A stretch of DNA of 64,000 nt, from positions 86,506 through 150,505 of the forward strand of contig JAQUWU010000007.1 in NCBI GenBank assembly GCA_028692715.1. Reading direction: 5' to 3'. The notes under the pieces were generated by a model. The model had not been told where the DNA came from. It was given only the letters and a program-made list of their open reading frames with translations, and did not search any database. The translations under genes and the position numbers were made by a program. Below are positions 16,958 to 25,754 of the stretch, one piece after another; the stretch's first letter is position 1; every line of letters begins with the position of its first letter. Source of the stretch: Paludibacter sp. (lineage in GTDB: Bacteria; Bacteroidota; Bacteroidia; Bacteroidales; Paludibacteraceae).

Positions 16958-18361
16958 ATGAAAACGAGAAACATTGCTGTTCTTTTAGTTAGTGTGGTAG
17001 TATTTACCAACTGCTTTGCACAAAAAGAGAACAAAAAAGACAAAAAAGACAAAACCGAAATTGTAACAACGACTACAACTCCTGAAGTTACTACTCAGGA
17101 AGCACCGGTAATTACAGAACAATGTTTGGTAAATATCAGTTTGTTTAATGAATCAGCAAAAAACAAACAATATGCAGATGCATTAAAACCTTGGAGAGCT
17201 GCATATAATGAATGTCCAAACGCCAATAAGGTAATTTATTCGAAAGGTAGTGACATTCTAAAATGGGCAATTTCACAAGCTAAAACTGATGCTGAATACA
17301 AAGCTGTATTTGATGAATTAATGGGTATGTACGACAACCGAATCAAATATTTCGGAGATGACACTCGATATCCTAAAGCGTTGATTTTAGGTTGGAAAGC
17401 ACTTGATTACATTACTTATGTAAAAGGAGATGAAGCAAAAAAACCAGCTTATAAATGGCTAGAAGAATCAATCGACGGTATGGGTGAAGCTTCTGAACTT
17501 GAAGTTATACGTCAGTTTATGTTATTATCTACAGCAAATTATCAGGCTGATAAAAAAACTACTGATAAATATATTGCTGATTACCTAAAAGTGAAAAGTA
17601 TTTTTGAAATGAAATCAAAAGATGCAGATCAGGCATATGCAGAATATAATACCCAAATGGAGCAAGCGATTGATGGGTTGTTTGTACAAAGTGGTGCAGC
17701 CGATTGTAATACTCTGGATGGAGTTTACGAAGCTAAAGTGAAAGCGAATCTGAAAAACCTTGATTTCTTAAACAATGTGATTAATTTCTACAAACGCATA
17801 CGTTGTACTGAATCAGAAGTTTATTTTTCAGCTGCAGTAGCTGTTTATAAAATTAAACCTACCTCTGAATCAGCTAATGGTTGTGCTGAAATGTCATACA
17901 AAAAAAATGAATTTTCAAAAGCCATAGCCTTTTATGAAGATGCAACAAAACTGGCTACCGCTAAATTAGAAAAAGCGGATTATCAATATAAAATTGCTCA
18001 AATTTATTATATTGAATTGAACAATTTCCCCCGTGCCCGAGAATATGCACGCAATTCATTAGAATACAACCCAAACAATGGTAGTCCATACCTTTTGATT
18101 GGTTCGATGTACGCAAAATCAAAAGGAATCTATGACGATGCCGTTTTAGCAAAAACGATCTATTGGGTAGCTGTTGATAAATTTATCAAAGCAAAACAAG
18201 TTGATCAGAGTGCAAAAAATATCGAAGATGCGAATAAATTAATTCGTGTATATAGTGATTATTTCCCTTCAAAAGAAGATGTTTTCTTCCAACCTGACTT
18301 ACAATCCGGAAAATCTTTTACGGTAGGTGGTTGGATTGGTGAAACTACAACATGTAGATAA
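16958..18361 (+). CDS. Secreted TPR-repeat protein
   Basis: 467 residues. A signal peptide (MKTRNIAVLLVSVVVFTNCFA) is followed by a Lys/Asp-rich stretch (ENKKDKKDKK) and a Thr-rich linker. The rest is helical with tetratricopeptide-like repeats, clearest near 310-400 (AEMSYKKNEFSKAIAFYEDA, ARNSLEYNPNNGSPYLLIGS). It is expected in the periplasm or on the membrane as a protein-binding scaffold. It lies between the barrel protein and lptC on the same strand with short gaps (31 and 22 bp), so an envelope-assembly role is likely (inferred). Confidence 0.85.
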   Translation: MKTRNIAVLLVSVVVFTNCFAQKENKKDKKDKTEIVTTTTTPEVTTQEAPVITEQCLVNISLFNESAKNKQYADALKPWRAAYNECPNANKVIYSKGSDILKWAISQAKTDAEYKAVFDELMGMYDNRIKYFGDDTRYPKALILGWKALDYITYVKGDEAKKPAYKWLEESIDGMGEASELEVIRQFMLLSTANYQADKKTTDKYIADYLKVKSIFEMKSKDADQAYAEYNTQMEQAIDGLFVQSGAADCNTLDGVYEAKVKANLKNLDFLNNVINFYKRIRCTESEVYFSAAVAVYKIKPTSESANGCAEMSYKKNEFSKAIAFYEDATKLATAKLEKADYQYKIAQIYYIELNNFPRAREYARNSLEYNPNNGSPYLLIGSMYAKSKGIYDDAVLAKTIYWVAVDKFIKAKQVDQSAKNIEDANKLIRVYSDYFPSKEDVFFQPDLQSGKSFTVGGWIGETTTCR

Positions 18362-18383
18362 TTAAAAAACAGAACTCAACTGT

Positions 18384-18989
18384 ATGCTATTTTTCAAAAT
18401 TGTCAATACAATTTTAAACTATAAAGTTAATCGTAACATAACAACTGCCCTTACGGTAGTTGTTGTGTTGTTTTTAACGGTTACCTGTAGCAACGACAAA
18501 CCTGATACAATAGCAGCTGTCGTCGACCGTTCAACCCTTCCGAAGCTTCATGCCACAGAAATTACAACTGTAATATCCGATTCAGGAATTACACGATTCC
18601 GTATTTCTGCGCCAGTATGGGATATTTACGACAAAGCGAATAAACCTTATTGGGAATTTCCAAAAGGAATCCATTTTGAAAAATTTGATGTGAATTTAGT
18701 AGTTGATGCAAATATCCATGCACGCTATGCTAAGTTTAACGAGAATGAACAAATATGGGAACTGAGAGGGAAAGTTCGTTCAACGAATTTACAAGGAGAA
18801 TTATTTGAAACAGAACAACTTTTTTGGAATCAACGAGAAGAAAAATTTTATTCAGATAGTTTAATTAAGATCACTCAAAAAAGTCATATAATAACGGGTA
18901 TTGGATTTGAATCCAATCAGACTATGACAAAATACCTTATTAAACAACCACAAGGTATTTTCCCTGTTGATGAAGAAGAAAGCAAGTAA
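18384..18989 (+). CDS. lptC: LPS export periplasmic protein LptC
   Basis: 201 residues. An N-terminal membrane-anchor/lipoprotein-like segment (hydrophobic about 20-35, Cys in TVTCSND) is followed by the LptC/YrbK-type beta-jellyroll fold. Marks include a region rich in GITRFRISAPVWDIYD and the repeated pattern of strands ending in EQIWELRGKV. LptC links the inner-membrane LptBFG transporter to LptA in carrying lipopolysaccharide to the outer membrane. It is the last gene of the coaX block and is followed by a weak inverted repeat facing the convergent AraC gene. Confidence 0.85.
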   Translation: MLFFKIVNTILNYKVNRNITTALTVVVVLFLTVTCSNDKPDTIAAVVDRSTLPKLHATEITTVISDSGITRFRISAPVWDIYDKANKPYWEFPKGIHFEKFDVNLVVDANIHARYAKFNENEQIWELRGKVRSTNLQGELFETEQLFWNQREEKFYSDSLIKITQKSHIITGIGFESNQTMTKYLIKQPQGIFPVDEEESK

Positions 18990-18993
18990 AAAA

Positions 18994-19025
18994 TAATAAG
19001 TCGCAGAATAAAGAGCAGACTTATT
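18994..19025. terminator. Weak convergent inverted repeat between lptC and the AraC-type gene
   Basis: AATAAGTC and GACTTATT separated by about 15 nt, overlapping the 3' end of the AraC-type gene. The stem is AT-rich, so it may act as a weak bidirectional terminator. Confidence 0.35.
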
Positions 19026-19911
19026 TCATTTCAGAAATACTTATATTTCGATATTCGCCTGGTGTCTGACCAGTTCTTTTCTTAAAAAAGATAGGAAAAT
19101 AATCCGGATTTTCAAATTTTAAGCAATAGGAAATTTCTTTAATGGATTGGTTACTAGTTGAAAGTAATAATTTTGCTTCATTTAGTTTCAACTCTAACAT
19201 ATATTTAGATGGTGAGGTCCCGGTAAACTCCTTAAAGGCCTTCCTGAATCCTGAATAACTTATATTCAAACTTTTAGCAATATCTTCTGCACCAATATTT
19301 CGATAAACCGATTCGCGCATAATAACCTTCGCTTTATTTATTTTATTTATCAATTCTTCATCTTCAAAATCACGGGTCTTGTCACGGTAATACATTAAAC
19401 CTAATATATGCATCACAATTCCTGAGAGCGCTTGTTGAAATCCGGCACGTTCTTCATTAGCAATTTCAATAGCTTTCAGATACAAATCAATAATACGTTC
19501 ATTCAACCCAATATTAAAAACAGGAGCTCTATTTAAGAAAAAACCTTCTGATACAATTTTCTCAATGATATCGCCTTTGAAGCCTATCCAGTATTCACTC
19601 CAACCCGAGTTTTCAATTGGTTTATAGGTATGCCATACACCTGGCATTAAAAAAAACATTTTACCTTCAGTAATAAAACAAGATTGTTTTGAATTTCCAA
19701 AAGTAAAAACGCCATTACCATCAGTTATATAAAGTAACTGATATTCATTTAAAACTCTCCCTTTATCTACATTAAAAAAATATCCAAGTGGATGATTTGT
19801 TGGCGGATAAACATCATTTTCTAGGATATGTTGATGTCCCACAGTTGTTACTGTAAGCCCCCATAATTCATCTTCTTCGTTTGTTATCAAATAATTTAAA
19901 TTTGGTTCCAT
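19021..19911 (-). CDS. AraC-family transcriptional regulator, probably of rhamnose genes
   Basis: 296 residues. The N-terminal half is a cupin-type sugar-sensing domain (HHPLGYFF-like start, then ITEGKMFFLMPGVWHTY). The C-terminal half (about 195-290) has two AraC helix-turn-helix motifs: AEDIAKSLNISYSGFRKAF and the signature SIKEISYCLKFENPDYFPIFFKKRTGQTPGEYR, split here only for length. It lies downstream of rhaT and rhaA on the same strand, but a terminator separates it and it has its own -7 box (19955-19962). By context it is an RhaR-like activator of L-rhamnose use (inferred). Confidence 0.88.
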   Translation of the reverse strand: MEPNLNYLITNEEDELWGLTVTTVGHQHILENDVYPPTNHPLGYFFNVDKGRVLNEYQLLYITDGNGVFTFGNSKQSCFITEGKMFFLMPGVWHTYKPIENSGWSEYWIGFKGDIIEKIVSEGFFLNRAPVFNIGLNERIIDLYLKAIEIANEERAGFQQALSGIVMHILGLMYYRDKTRDFEDEELINKINKAKVIMRESVYRNIGAEDIAKSLNISYSGFRKAFKEFTGTSPSKYMLELKLNEAKLLLSTSNQSIKEISYCLKFENPDYFPIFFKKRTGQTPGEYRNISISEMK

Positions 19912-19954
19912 TTCCGGTTATAGTATGTTTATCAAATATTTTTATTCTCGACTA

Positions 19955-19962
19955 CAAATATA
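19955..19962 (-). promoter_or_regulatory. -7 box of the AraC-type regulator gene
   Basis: TATATTTG on the minus strand, about 44 bp before the ATG at 19911. Confidence 0.45.
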
Positions 19963-19988
19963 GAAAATTTTAAGTTCAAATTCCAACT

Positions 19989-20025
19989 AAAAATGGAGAT
20001 ACAATTATTTGCATCTCCATTTTTT
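19989..20025 (-). terminator. Rho-independent terminator after rhaT
   Basis: Stem AAAAATGGAGAT/ATCTCCATTTTT with a loop of about 12 nt, symmetric enough to work in both directions. It separates rhaA-rhaT from the AraC gene. Confidence 0.8.
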
Positions 20026-20052
20026 ATATTTTGCTTTTTTTTAATCCTATAT

Positions 20053-21123
20053 TTACATTGAATTACCAATACCCACTAAAAATACGGATAAAATAATAAC
20101 AACAATTCCGGTTGTAATCGTCCATTTCGTTTTTGGGGCTACCCCAGTCCATTCTTTGCGGTAAATACCCCACATATTGGCTGTGAGTATAATGGTAGAC
20201 ATATGTAGGATCCAAGAACTTGCACCATTTCCAAGTTTGCTTTCGCCCATTCCATAAAAGAAAAATTGCAAAAACCAGATTGTTCCTGCCATTGCAGAGA
20301 AAAGAATATTTTTTGAAATCGGTGTTTTTTTATCAGTAAAATTTCGATACGATTTGTTTTTCAAACTTAAAATCGTCGTCCAGATAAAATTGGTTGTAAG
20401 TCCACCCCAAAGCAATACTACATAAGTAACATTATTTTGAAACAAATGGCTTGATCCTTCAAACAGCATATCAGGAGCTTTCATAGCTACTTCAGCCATT
20501 GGTTTTCCTGCTTCAAGACCGAAGTTAAAGAAGGCACTTAATATACCTGAAATAACTGCAATAATTAAACCTTTTACCATACTGAATTCAGCCACACTTG
20601 CCATTTGTTGTTCTTTGGTAAGTTCTTTCTCCTTCATTATTCCGGCTTTCCCCGAAATTGCTATACCAATAACACAAACCAACACACCCAATAAGACCAA
20701 TTGTCCACCCGGATTTGCAAGCATATCAGTAAAAGACACTTTTCCTATACTTGGAAAAAACGAATAATAAATGGCTGGGACTGTAGATCCAAAAGCAGCA
20801 CAAAATCCTAGTGTCACGGAGTTACCCAAGGACATTCCTAAATATCGTACTCCGAGACCGTAAGTTAGTCCGCCAATTCCCCAAAGCAATCCGAGAATAA
20901 AAACGATGTATAGTATTTGTGTAGAAGCGGAAGAAATTATTTCCGTAAAGTGAGGAATAGTAAGCCAAGCAGCAAGTGGTGGAACAATCAACCAGGAAAA
21001 CAATCCTCCGACAATCCAGAAACTTTCCCATGCCCAACCTTTCACTTTATTAAAAGGCATATAAAAACTACCGGATGCAAAACCACCGATGGAGTGAAAT
21101 AAAATTCCTAAAAGTGCATTCAT
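20053..21123 (-). CDS. rhaT: L-rhamnose/proton symporter
   Basis: 356 residues with about ten hydrophobic membrane segments over the whole length. The N-terminus (GILFHSIGGFASGSFYMPF) and YGLGVRYLGMSLGNSV match the RhaT family of the drug/metabolite transporter superfamily. It imports L-rhamnose with H+. It follows rhaA by 120 bp on the same strand, with a hairpin repeat in the gap at 21209-21235. The kinase rhaB and aldolase rhaD are not in the window. Confidence 0.93.
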   Translation of the reverse strand: MNALLGILFHSIGGFASGSFYMPFNKVKGWAWESFWIVGGLFSWLIVPPLAAWLTIPHFTEIISSASTQILYIVFILGLLWGIGGLTYGLGVRYLGMSLGNSVTLGFCAAFGSTVPAIYYSFFPSIGKVSFTDMLANPGGQLVLLGVLVCVIGIAISGKAGIMKEKELTKEQQMASVAEFSMVKGLIIAVISGILSAFFNFGLEAGKPMAEVAMKAPDMLFEGSSHLFQNNVTYVVLLWGGLTTNFIWTTILSLKNKSYRNFTDKKTPISKNILFSAMAGTIWFLQFFFYGMGESKLGNGASSWILHMSTIILTANMWGIYRKEWTGVAPKTKWTITTGIVVIILSVFLVGIGNSM

Positions 21124-21208
21124 GATTTTCTTTTTAAACCAACTTATTCCAATCTCAAAGGGATGAAATAGTTGGTCGATTTTATAAGGTTAATAATTAT
21201 ATAAAAAT

Positions 21209-21235
21209 CCCAGCCCCACCCAAAGGAGGGACTGG
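21209..21235 (-). repeat. CCAGTCCCTCC hairpin element between rhaA and rhaT
   Basis: As minus-strand RNA, CCAGUCCCUCC pairs with GGUGGGGCUGG around a UUUG loop, with one G-U pair and one mismatch. It resembles the palindromic repeats common between Bacteroidota genes and may stabilise or attenuate the rhaA-rhaT transcript. Confidence 0.5.
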
Positions 21236-21243
21236 AAAAGTAT

Positions 21244-22506
21244 TTATCTTTTTGAAGTAACGTTCTTTTCGTATTGTTGAATATCAGCAATATACGCTTC
21301 TCCGGCAATAACTCCTTTTTGGTTACAATAATAATCGTAAACAGCCGACCATGGAAGTGATTTTGCTTCTTCCAATAATGCCATGCGTTCAAAGTTTTGA
21401 CCTTTTGCCTCAAATGTACGTAGTTGTGCTATTGGTTCCAACAAGGCTTGCAAAAATGCTTTCTGAGTTGCACGAACTCCTACAACATAAGCTCCAATGC
21501 GATTTATAGATGCATCAAAATAATCTAACCCCACATGAACACGATCAAGTGCTTTGGCACGAATAATTTCCTGAGAAAGTGCCAATAATTCGTCACTTAA
21601 TAGAACAACATGATCACTATCCCACCGAACACCACGACTTACATGAAGCATTATTTCGGGTGCAAAAAGTAATAACGATGAAATCTTGTCAGATATTACT
21701 TCTGTAGGATGAAAATGTCCTGAATCAAGAGTAATCATTTTATTATTGGCAACACCATAACCCATGTAAAACTCATGAGAACCAACTACATAACTTTCGC
21801 TACCAATACCAAATAATTTACATTCGATACTATCTAACATGTAATCATCGTTGGTTTTGTATTCGAAAATTTTATCCAAGGAATTTTTCAAATTCTGACG
21901 ATAGAGTAAACGATCAACTGTTTGGTCTTTTGATCCGTCAGGAATCCATATATTATGAATACATTTAGAGCCTAATTGTCGTCCAATTTCTTCTGCTATC
22001 TTGCGACAACGAATTACGTGGTCAATCCAAAACTCACGGATGGCAGGATCGCGATGCGACAAGGTAAATCCATCAGCTGATTTATCGTGAGAGAAACAAG
22101 TTGCGTTAAAGTCTAATTTGTATCCTTTTTCTTTCGCCCAATCAATCCAGCTTTGGAAGTGTTTAGGTTCAATTTCGTTACGGTCAACCTTTTCTCCTTG
22201 AAAATCGCCATAAAATGCATGTAAATTCACACGATGTTCACCGGGAATCAATGCCATTGCTTTATCTATATCAGCACGTACCTCAGCAATTGTAGTTGCT
22301 TTACCCGGATAATTTCCTGTTGCCTGAATTCCGCCTGTTAATTCGCCGTCTCCACTTTCAAAGCCGGAAACATCATCTGCCTGCCAACAATGCAATGATA
22401 TGGATAATTTATCCAATTCACTAATTGCTTTTTCGACATCTATACCAAGTTCGTTATAACGTGTTTTAGCATATTCAAATACCTGATTAATTTGTTGTTC
22501 GTTCAT
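21244..22506 (-). CDS. rhaA: L-rhamnose isomerase
   Basis: 420 residues, the usual length for RhaA. It opens with SISLHCWQADDVSGFE, and metal- and substrate-site segments include VNLHAFYGDF, HNIWIPDG, DSGHFHPTEVISDK and GVRWDSDHVVLL. The enzyme converts L-rhamnose to L-rhamnulose in the cytoplasm using a divalent metal ion. It is first in the rhaA-rhaT unit and has a good promoter (22535-22564). Regulation by the downstream AraC-type protein is inferred. Confidence 0.97.
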   Translation of the reverse strand: MNEQQINQVFEYAKTRYNELGIDVEKAISELDKLSISLHCWQADDVSGFESGDGELTGGIQATGNYPGKATTIAEVRADIDKAMALIPGEHRVNLHAFYGDFQGEKVDRNEIEPKHFQSWIDWAKEKGYKLDFNATCFSHDKSADGFTLSHRDPAIREFWIDHVIRCRKIAEEIGRQLGSKCIHNIWIPDGSKDQTVDRLLYRQNLKNSLDKIFEYKTNDDYMLDSIECKLFGIGSESYVVGSHEFYMGYGVANNKMITLDSGHFHPTEVISDKISSLLLFAPEIMLHVSRGVRWDSDHVVLLSDELLALSQEIIRAKALDRVHVGLDYFDASINRIGAYVVGVRATQKAFLQALLEPIAQLRTFEAKGQNFERMALLEEAKSLPWSAVYDYYCNQKGVIAGEAYIADIQQYEKNVTSKR

Positions 22507-22534
22507 GATTAAAGGATTTATTAAAAAACTGTTA

Positions 22535-22564
22535 CAAAGATATTTAATTGCATCTCATCCCAAA
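22535..22564 (-). promoter_or_regulatory. Promoter of rhaA-rhaT
   Basis: On the minus strand, TTTG (22564-22561), an 18-bp gap, then TATCTTTG (22542-22535), about 28 bp before the rhaA ATG. This is a good Bacteroidota consensus. Confidence 0.6.
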
Positions 22565-22611
22565 GATAATATTTGATAATATAACTTTAATTTTTGACAA
22601 TGATTACTTCT

Positions 22612-22650
22612 AAATAAAAAATCCTTGCCGTTCGTAAACAACAAGGATTT
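22612..22650 (-). terminator. Rho-independent terminator downstream of groEL
   Basis: Minus-strand stem AATCCTTG/CAAGGATT with a 14-nt loop and a T-rich tail (TTTTTTATTT). It lies about 110 bp after the groEL stop. Confidence 0.65.
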
Positions 22651-22704
22651 CAATTTATATATAGAGTCCACCGGATTTCGCCGACGGGAAGATAGTTTTT
22701 ATTA

Positions 22705-22735
22705 TTCGGAGTACAACTTTAAGTCGTGCCCCGAA
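22705..22735 (-). repeat. 31-bp inverted repeat downstream of groEL
   Basis: Minus-strand arms TTCGGGGCACGACTT and AAGTTGTACTCCGAA meet around a single base. Three positions are G-U pairs in RNA, so the hairpin is specific to the minus-strand transcript. It lies in the groEL 3' UTR, beside the CCCCTAAAGGGG element. Confidence 0.55.
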
Positions 22736-22741
22736 TTCTTA

Positions 22742-22760
22742 AGCCCCTTTAGGGGTTGGG
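22742..22760 (-). repeat. CCCCTAAAGGGG hairpin repeat just after the groEL stop
   Basis: Minus strand ACCCCAACCCCTAAAGGGGCTT, two bases after the groEL stop codon. The same design follows the S4-protein gene (54766-54785) and precedes the DUF4924 gene (54871-54896). Confidence 0.6.
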
Positions 22761-22762
22761 GT

Positions 22763-24394
22763 CTACATCATTCCACCCATTCCGCCGCCCATAGGCATTT
22801 GTGGAGCTGGATTATCTTCTTTCTTTTCTGTAATTACACATTCGGTAGTCAGAAACATACCGGAAATTGAAGCAGCATTTTCCAATGCAACACGGGTAAC
22901 TTTAGCCGGGTCAACAACTCCTGCAGCAAAGAAGTTTTCATAAACATCTGTACGGGCATTGTATCCGAAGTCAGCTTTCCCTTCACGAATTTTCTGAACA
23001 ACAACGGCACCTTCTTTTCCGGCATTGGCAACAATCTGACGAAGTGGTTCTTCGATAGCACGTTTAATGATTTCGATACCAGTATTTTCATCATCGTTAT
23101 CACCTTTCAAGTTTTCCAACACATCGATGGCACGAATATATGCAACACCACCACCGGGAACAATTCCTTCTTCGATAGCAGCACGGGTAGCACTTAAAGC
23201 ATCATCCACACGGTCTTTCTTTTCTTTCATTTCAACTTCGGAAGCAGCACCTACGTAAAGGACAGCTACTCCACCTGAGAGCTTAGCCAAACGTTCCTGC
23301 AATTTTTCGCGGTCGTAATCAGATGTTGTTGAAGCAATCTGAGCTTTAATCTGAGTTACACGGGTTGCAATAGCTTCTTTATCACCAGCACCATTTACAA
23401 TAACAGTATTGTCTTTGTTAACTGATATTTTTTCAGCTGTTCCCAACATTTCTAATGTTGCCTGTTCCAGTTTGATACCTTTTTCTTCTGAAATAACTAT
23501 ACCACCCGTCAAAATAGCAATATCTTCCAACATTTCTTTGCGACGATCACCAAATCCGGGAGCTTTCACTGCACAGATTTTTAAATTTGAACGAAGACGG
23601 TTTACTACTAAAGTAGTTAAAGCCTCGCTATCAACATCCTCTGCAACAACCAACAATGGGCGACCAGATTGAACAGCAGGTTCCAAAACTGGAAGTAATT
23701 CTTTTAGATTCGATATCTTTTTATCATGGATAAGGATATATGGTTTTTCCATTTCCACTTCCATTTTTTCGGTATTGGTAACAAAATATGCCGAGATATA
23801 ACCACGGTCAAATTGCATACCTTCTACTACTTCGATCGTTGTATCGGTACCTTTAGCTTCTTCGATAGTAATTACACCATCTTTTGAAACGGTGCGCATT
23901 GCATCTGCAATTAGTTTTCCGATAACCGCATCGTTATTAGCCGAAATAGACGCAACCTGTTCGATCTTATCATAATCGTCACCAACAGTTTTAGCCTGTG
24001 CTGCAATGCTTTTTACGACTTCAGCCACTGCTTTATCAATTCCGCGTTTCAAATCCATTGGATTTGCACCGGCAGCAACATTCTTCATTCCTACGCCTAC
24101 AATTGACTGAGCCAGAACTGTAGCAGTTGTTGTACCATCACCGGCATCATCACTTGTTTTAGATGCAACTTCTTTAACTAATTGTGCTCCAAGATTTTGG
24201 AACGCATCTTCGACTTCAATTTCTTTTGCCACCGAAACACCATCTTTTGTAATTTGTGGAGCACCAAATTTTTTCTCGATAATTACATTACGACCTTTTG
24301 GGCCAAGTGTTACTTTAACAGCATTTGCCAATATATCAACTCCTTTTTTAAGTTGATCACGAGCTTCGATATTAAATAAAATTTCTTTTGACAT
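22763..24394 (-). CDS. groEL: 60-kDa chaperonin GroEL
   Basis: 543 residues, typical length. It starts [17 protein letters not shown] and has the conserved ATP-site GPKGRNV and [11 protein letters not shown] segments. The hinge-region signature [12 protein letters not shown] lies near residue 405, and the C-terminal tail ends MGGGMGGMM. It folds proteins in the cytoplasm with GroES. It is encoded 74 bp downstream of groES; no CIRCE-type inverted repeat was seen upstream of either gene. The 3' UTR is rich in palindromic repeats. Confidence 0.98.
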   Translation of the reverse strand: MSKEILFNIEARDQLKKGVDILANAVKVTLGPKGRNVIIEKKFGAPQITKDGVSVAKEIEVEDAFQNLGAQLVKEVASKTSDDAGDGTTTATVLAQSIVGVGMKNVAAGANPMDLKRGIDKAVAEVVKSIAAQAKTVGDDYDKIEQVASISANNDAVIGKLIADAMRTVSKDGVITIEEAKGTDTTIEVVEGMQFDRGYISAYFVTNTEKMEVEMEKPYILIHDKKISNLKELLPVLEPAVQSGRPLLVVAEDVDSEALTTLVVNRLRSNLKICAVKAPGFGDRRKEMLEDIAILTGGIVISEEKGIKLEQATLEMLGTAEKISVNKDNTVIVNGAGDKEAIATRVTQIKAQIASTTSDYDREKLQERLAKLSGGVAVLYVGAASEVEMKEKKDRVDDALSATRAAIEEGIVPGGGVAYIRAIDVLENLKGDNDDENTGIEIIKRAIEEPLRQIVANAGKEGAVVVQKIREGKADFGYNARTDVYENFFAAGVVDPAKVTRVALENAASISGMFLTTECVITEKKEDNPAPQMPMGGGMGGMM

Positions 24395-24468
24395 AATTAT
24401 ATTTACTATTAATCATTTACTAATTACTATTTATTAATTTCCCCTATAGAGGATTTGATGGCAGTTCT

Positions 24469-24738
24469 TTAAATAATTGCCAAGATATCAGATTGACGCA
24501 TAATTAAATACTTCTCACCTTCCCATTCGAGTTCTGTTCCGGAATATTTTCCGTACAATACATTGTTACCAACGGCAACTACCATTTCTTCATCTTTTGT
24601 TCCATTACCTACGGCCAAAACTTCACCTTTTAATGGTTTTTCTTTTGCTGAATCGGGAATAATAATTCCACTAATCGTTTTTTCTTCTGCCGGTGCAGGT
24701 TTAACCAACACACGGTCAGCTAATGGTTTAATATTCAT
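24469..24738 (-). CDS. groES: 10-kDa co-chaperonin GroES
   Basis: 89 residues starting [20 protein letters not shown], with the mobile loop [16 protein letters not shown] and the conserved VAVGNG and [10 protein letters not shown] segments. It caps the GroEL ring. It precedes groEL and lies 43 bp downstream of the nitroreductase gene on the same strand. No good -7 box is visible in that short gap, so transcription may start within or before the nitroreductase gene. Confidence 0.98.
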   Translation of the reverse strand: MNIKPLADRVLVKPAPAEEKTISGIIIPDSAKEKPLKGEVLAVGNGTKDEEMVVAVGNNVLYGKYSGTELEWEGEKYLIMRQSDILAII

Positions 24739-24781
24739 ATTCTTTAGTTTTAAATAAATAATTATATATTTTAAATTTTCA

Positions 24782-25609
24782 TTAATTTTCGCATTTCCAA
24801 CTCATTGTATATTGTAAATCATCAATTGTATTAATCTTTGAAATATCATTTTTTTGCCAATCACCTTTTAGTCCGTTTTTCAGAGATACCAGTTCAAAAT
24901 GACTCATGGCTATTCCCATATCTATGTCGTGCAGACCCTTTAACTCGTAGGTCTGATTGGTTATTTTTTTGAAAAAATGAAATTCATTATTTTCTGAACT
25001 GTAATAAATCCTCCAAGGTTGAGTATTTCCTGATGAAGGTGCTAATCGTGTCATTAACAAAGATTCAACGTATTTATAATTTTCCTGCTTTTTCAGCACT
25101 TCTTTGGTTTCGTAGTTAAAAAATAATGATTCCCATGGCTTGCGTTTATCTGCATTTACAGCTCTTCTGATTAATTTTTCCTTTACAGGAATCTTTTCAC
25201 TCGCATAGCCAATTACTAATATACCCGGAATTACCAAATCTGTTTCAATTTGAACATCGTTAAAGTATTCTCTGTCAAACATCCCTACCCAACAAGTTCC
25301 CAAGTGTAATTCAGTAGCTTTCAACACAATTTTTTCCAGCAAATAACCATAATTAATCCGTGAAACAGGTGAAGACCTGATTTCACCAAATATATAAGTC
25401 TTATTCCCCCGAATTAAGCCATAGGGAATTTTCATTTGAACATCCGTATCGCTTTTTTCCAACAAAATAAAATCTACAGTTTCTCCATTGAGTCCATTTT
25501 TCCCAGTATTTATAAATTCTTCTAACTGTTTTTTGTCCGAAGGCTTAAGGCTTTCAGAAGAAAAAGTGCGACATGACTTACGCTGAACAATTGAATTTAT
25601 AATATCCAT
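24782..25609 (-). CDS. Nitroreductase-family protein
   Basis: 275 residues of the FMN-dependent nitroreductase fold, longer variant (putative TM-type). The N-terminal RKSCRTF phosphate-binding segment (residues 9-15) is followed by a middle region with [14 protein letters not shown]-terminal part has [13 protein letters not shown], which resembles the FMN-contact motif. Members reduce quinones or nitro compounds with NAD(P)H; the substrate here is unknown. It is immediately upstream of groES and may share a transcript with the chaperonin genes. A -7 box lies at 25626-25633. Confidence 0.8.
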   Translation of the reverse strand: MDIINSIVQRKSCRTFSSESLKPSDKKQLEEFINTGKNGLNGETVDFILLEKSDTDVQMKIPYGLIRGNKTYIFGEIRSSPVSRINYGYLLEKIVLKATELHLGTCWVGMFDREYFNDVQIETDLVIPGILVIGYASEKIPVKEKLIRRAVNADKRKPWESLFFNYETKEVLKKQENYKYVESLLMTRLAPSSGNTQPWRIYYSSENNEFHFFKKITNQTYELKGLHDIDMGIAMSHFELVSLKNGLKGDWQKNDISKINTIDDLQYTMSWKCEN

Positions 25610-25625
25610 TTAGATTTTTTAAAAT

Positions 25626-25633
25626 CAAAATTA
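25626..25633 (-). promoter_or_regulatory. -7 box upstream of the nitroreductase gene
   Basis: TAATTTTG on the minus strand, 16 bp before the ATG at 25609. Confidence 0.4.
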
Positions 25634-25754
25634 TCAATTGAGAATATCATTACAGTTGGGGACTTTGCGAAATTTATGCCAAAGCCTTTTGCTGACTTTT
25701 CTGACATAAATAACGATTTATAAACTGAAATATTTTCTTAAGGCTGACAACTTG

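Noticed and set aside
22625-22870. 81-residue plus-strand ORF near the groEL 3' end
   Set aside because: It spans a terminator, palindromic repeats and the antisense of groEL.
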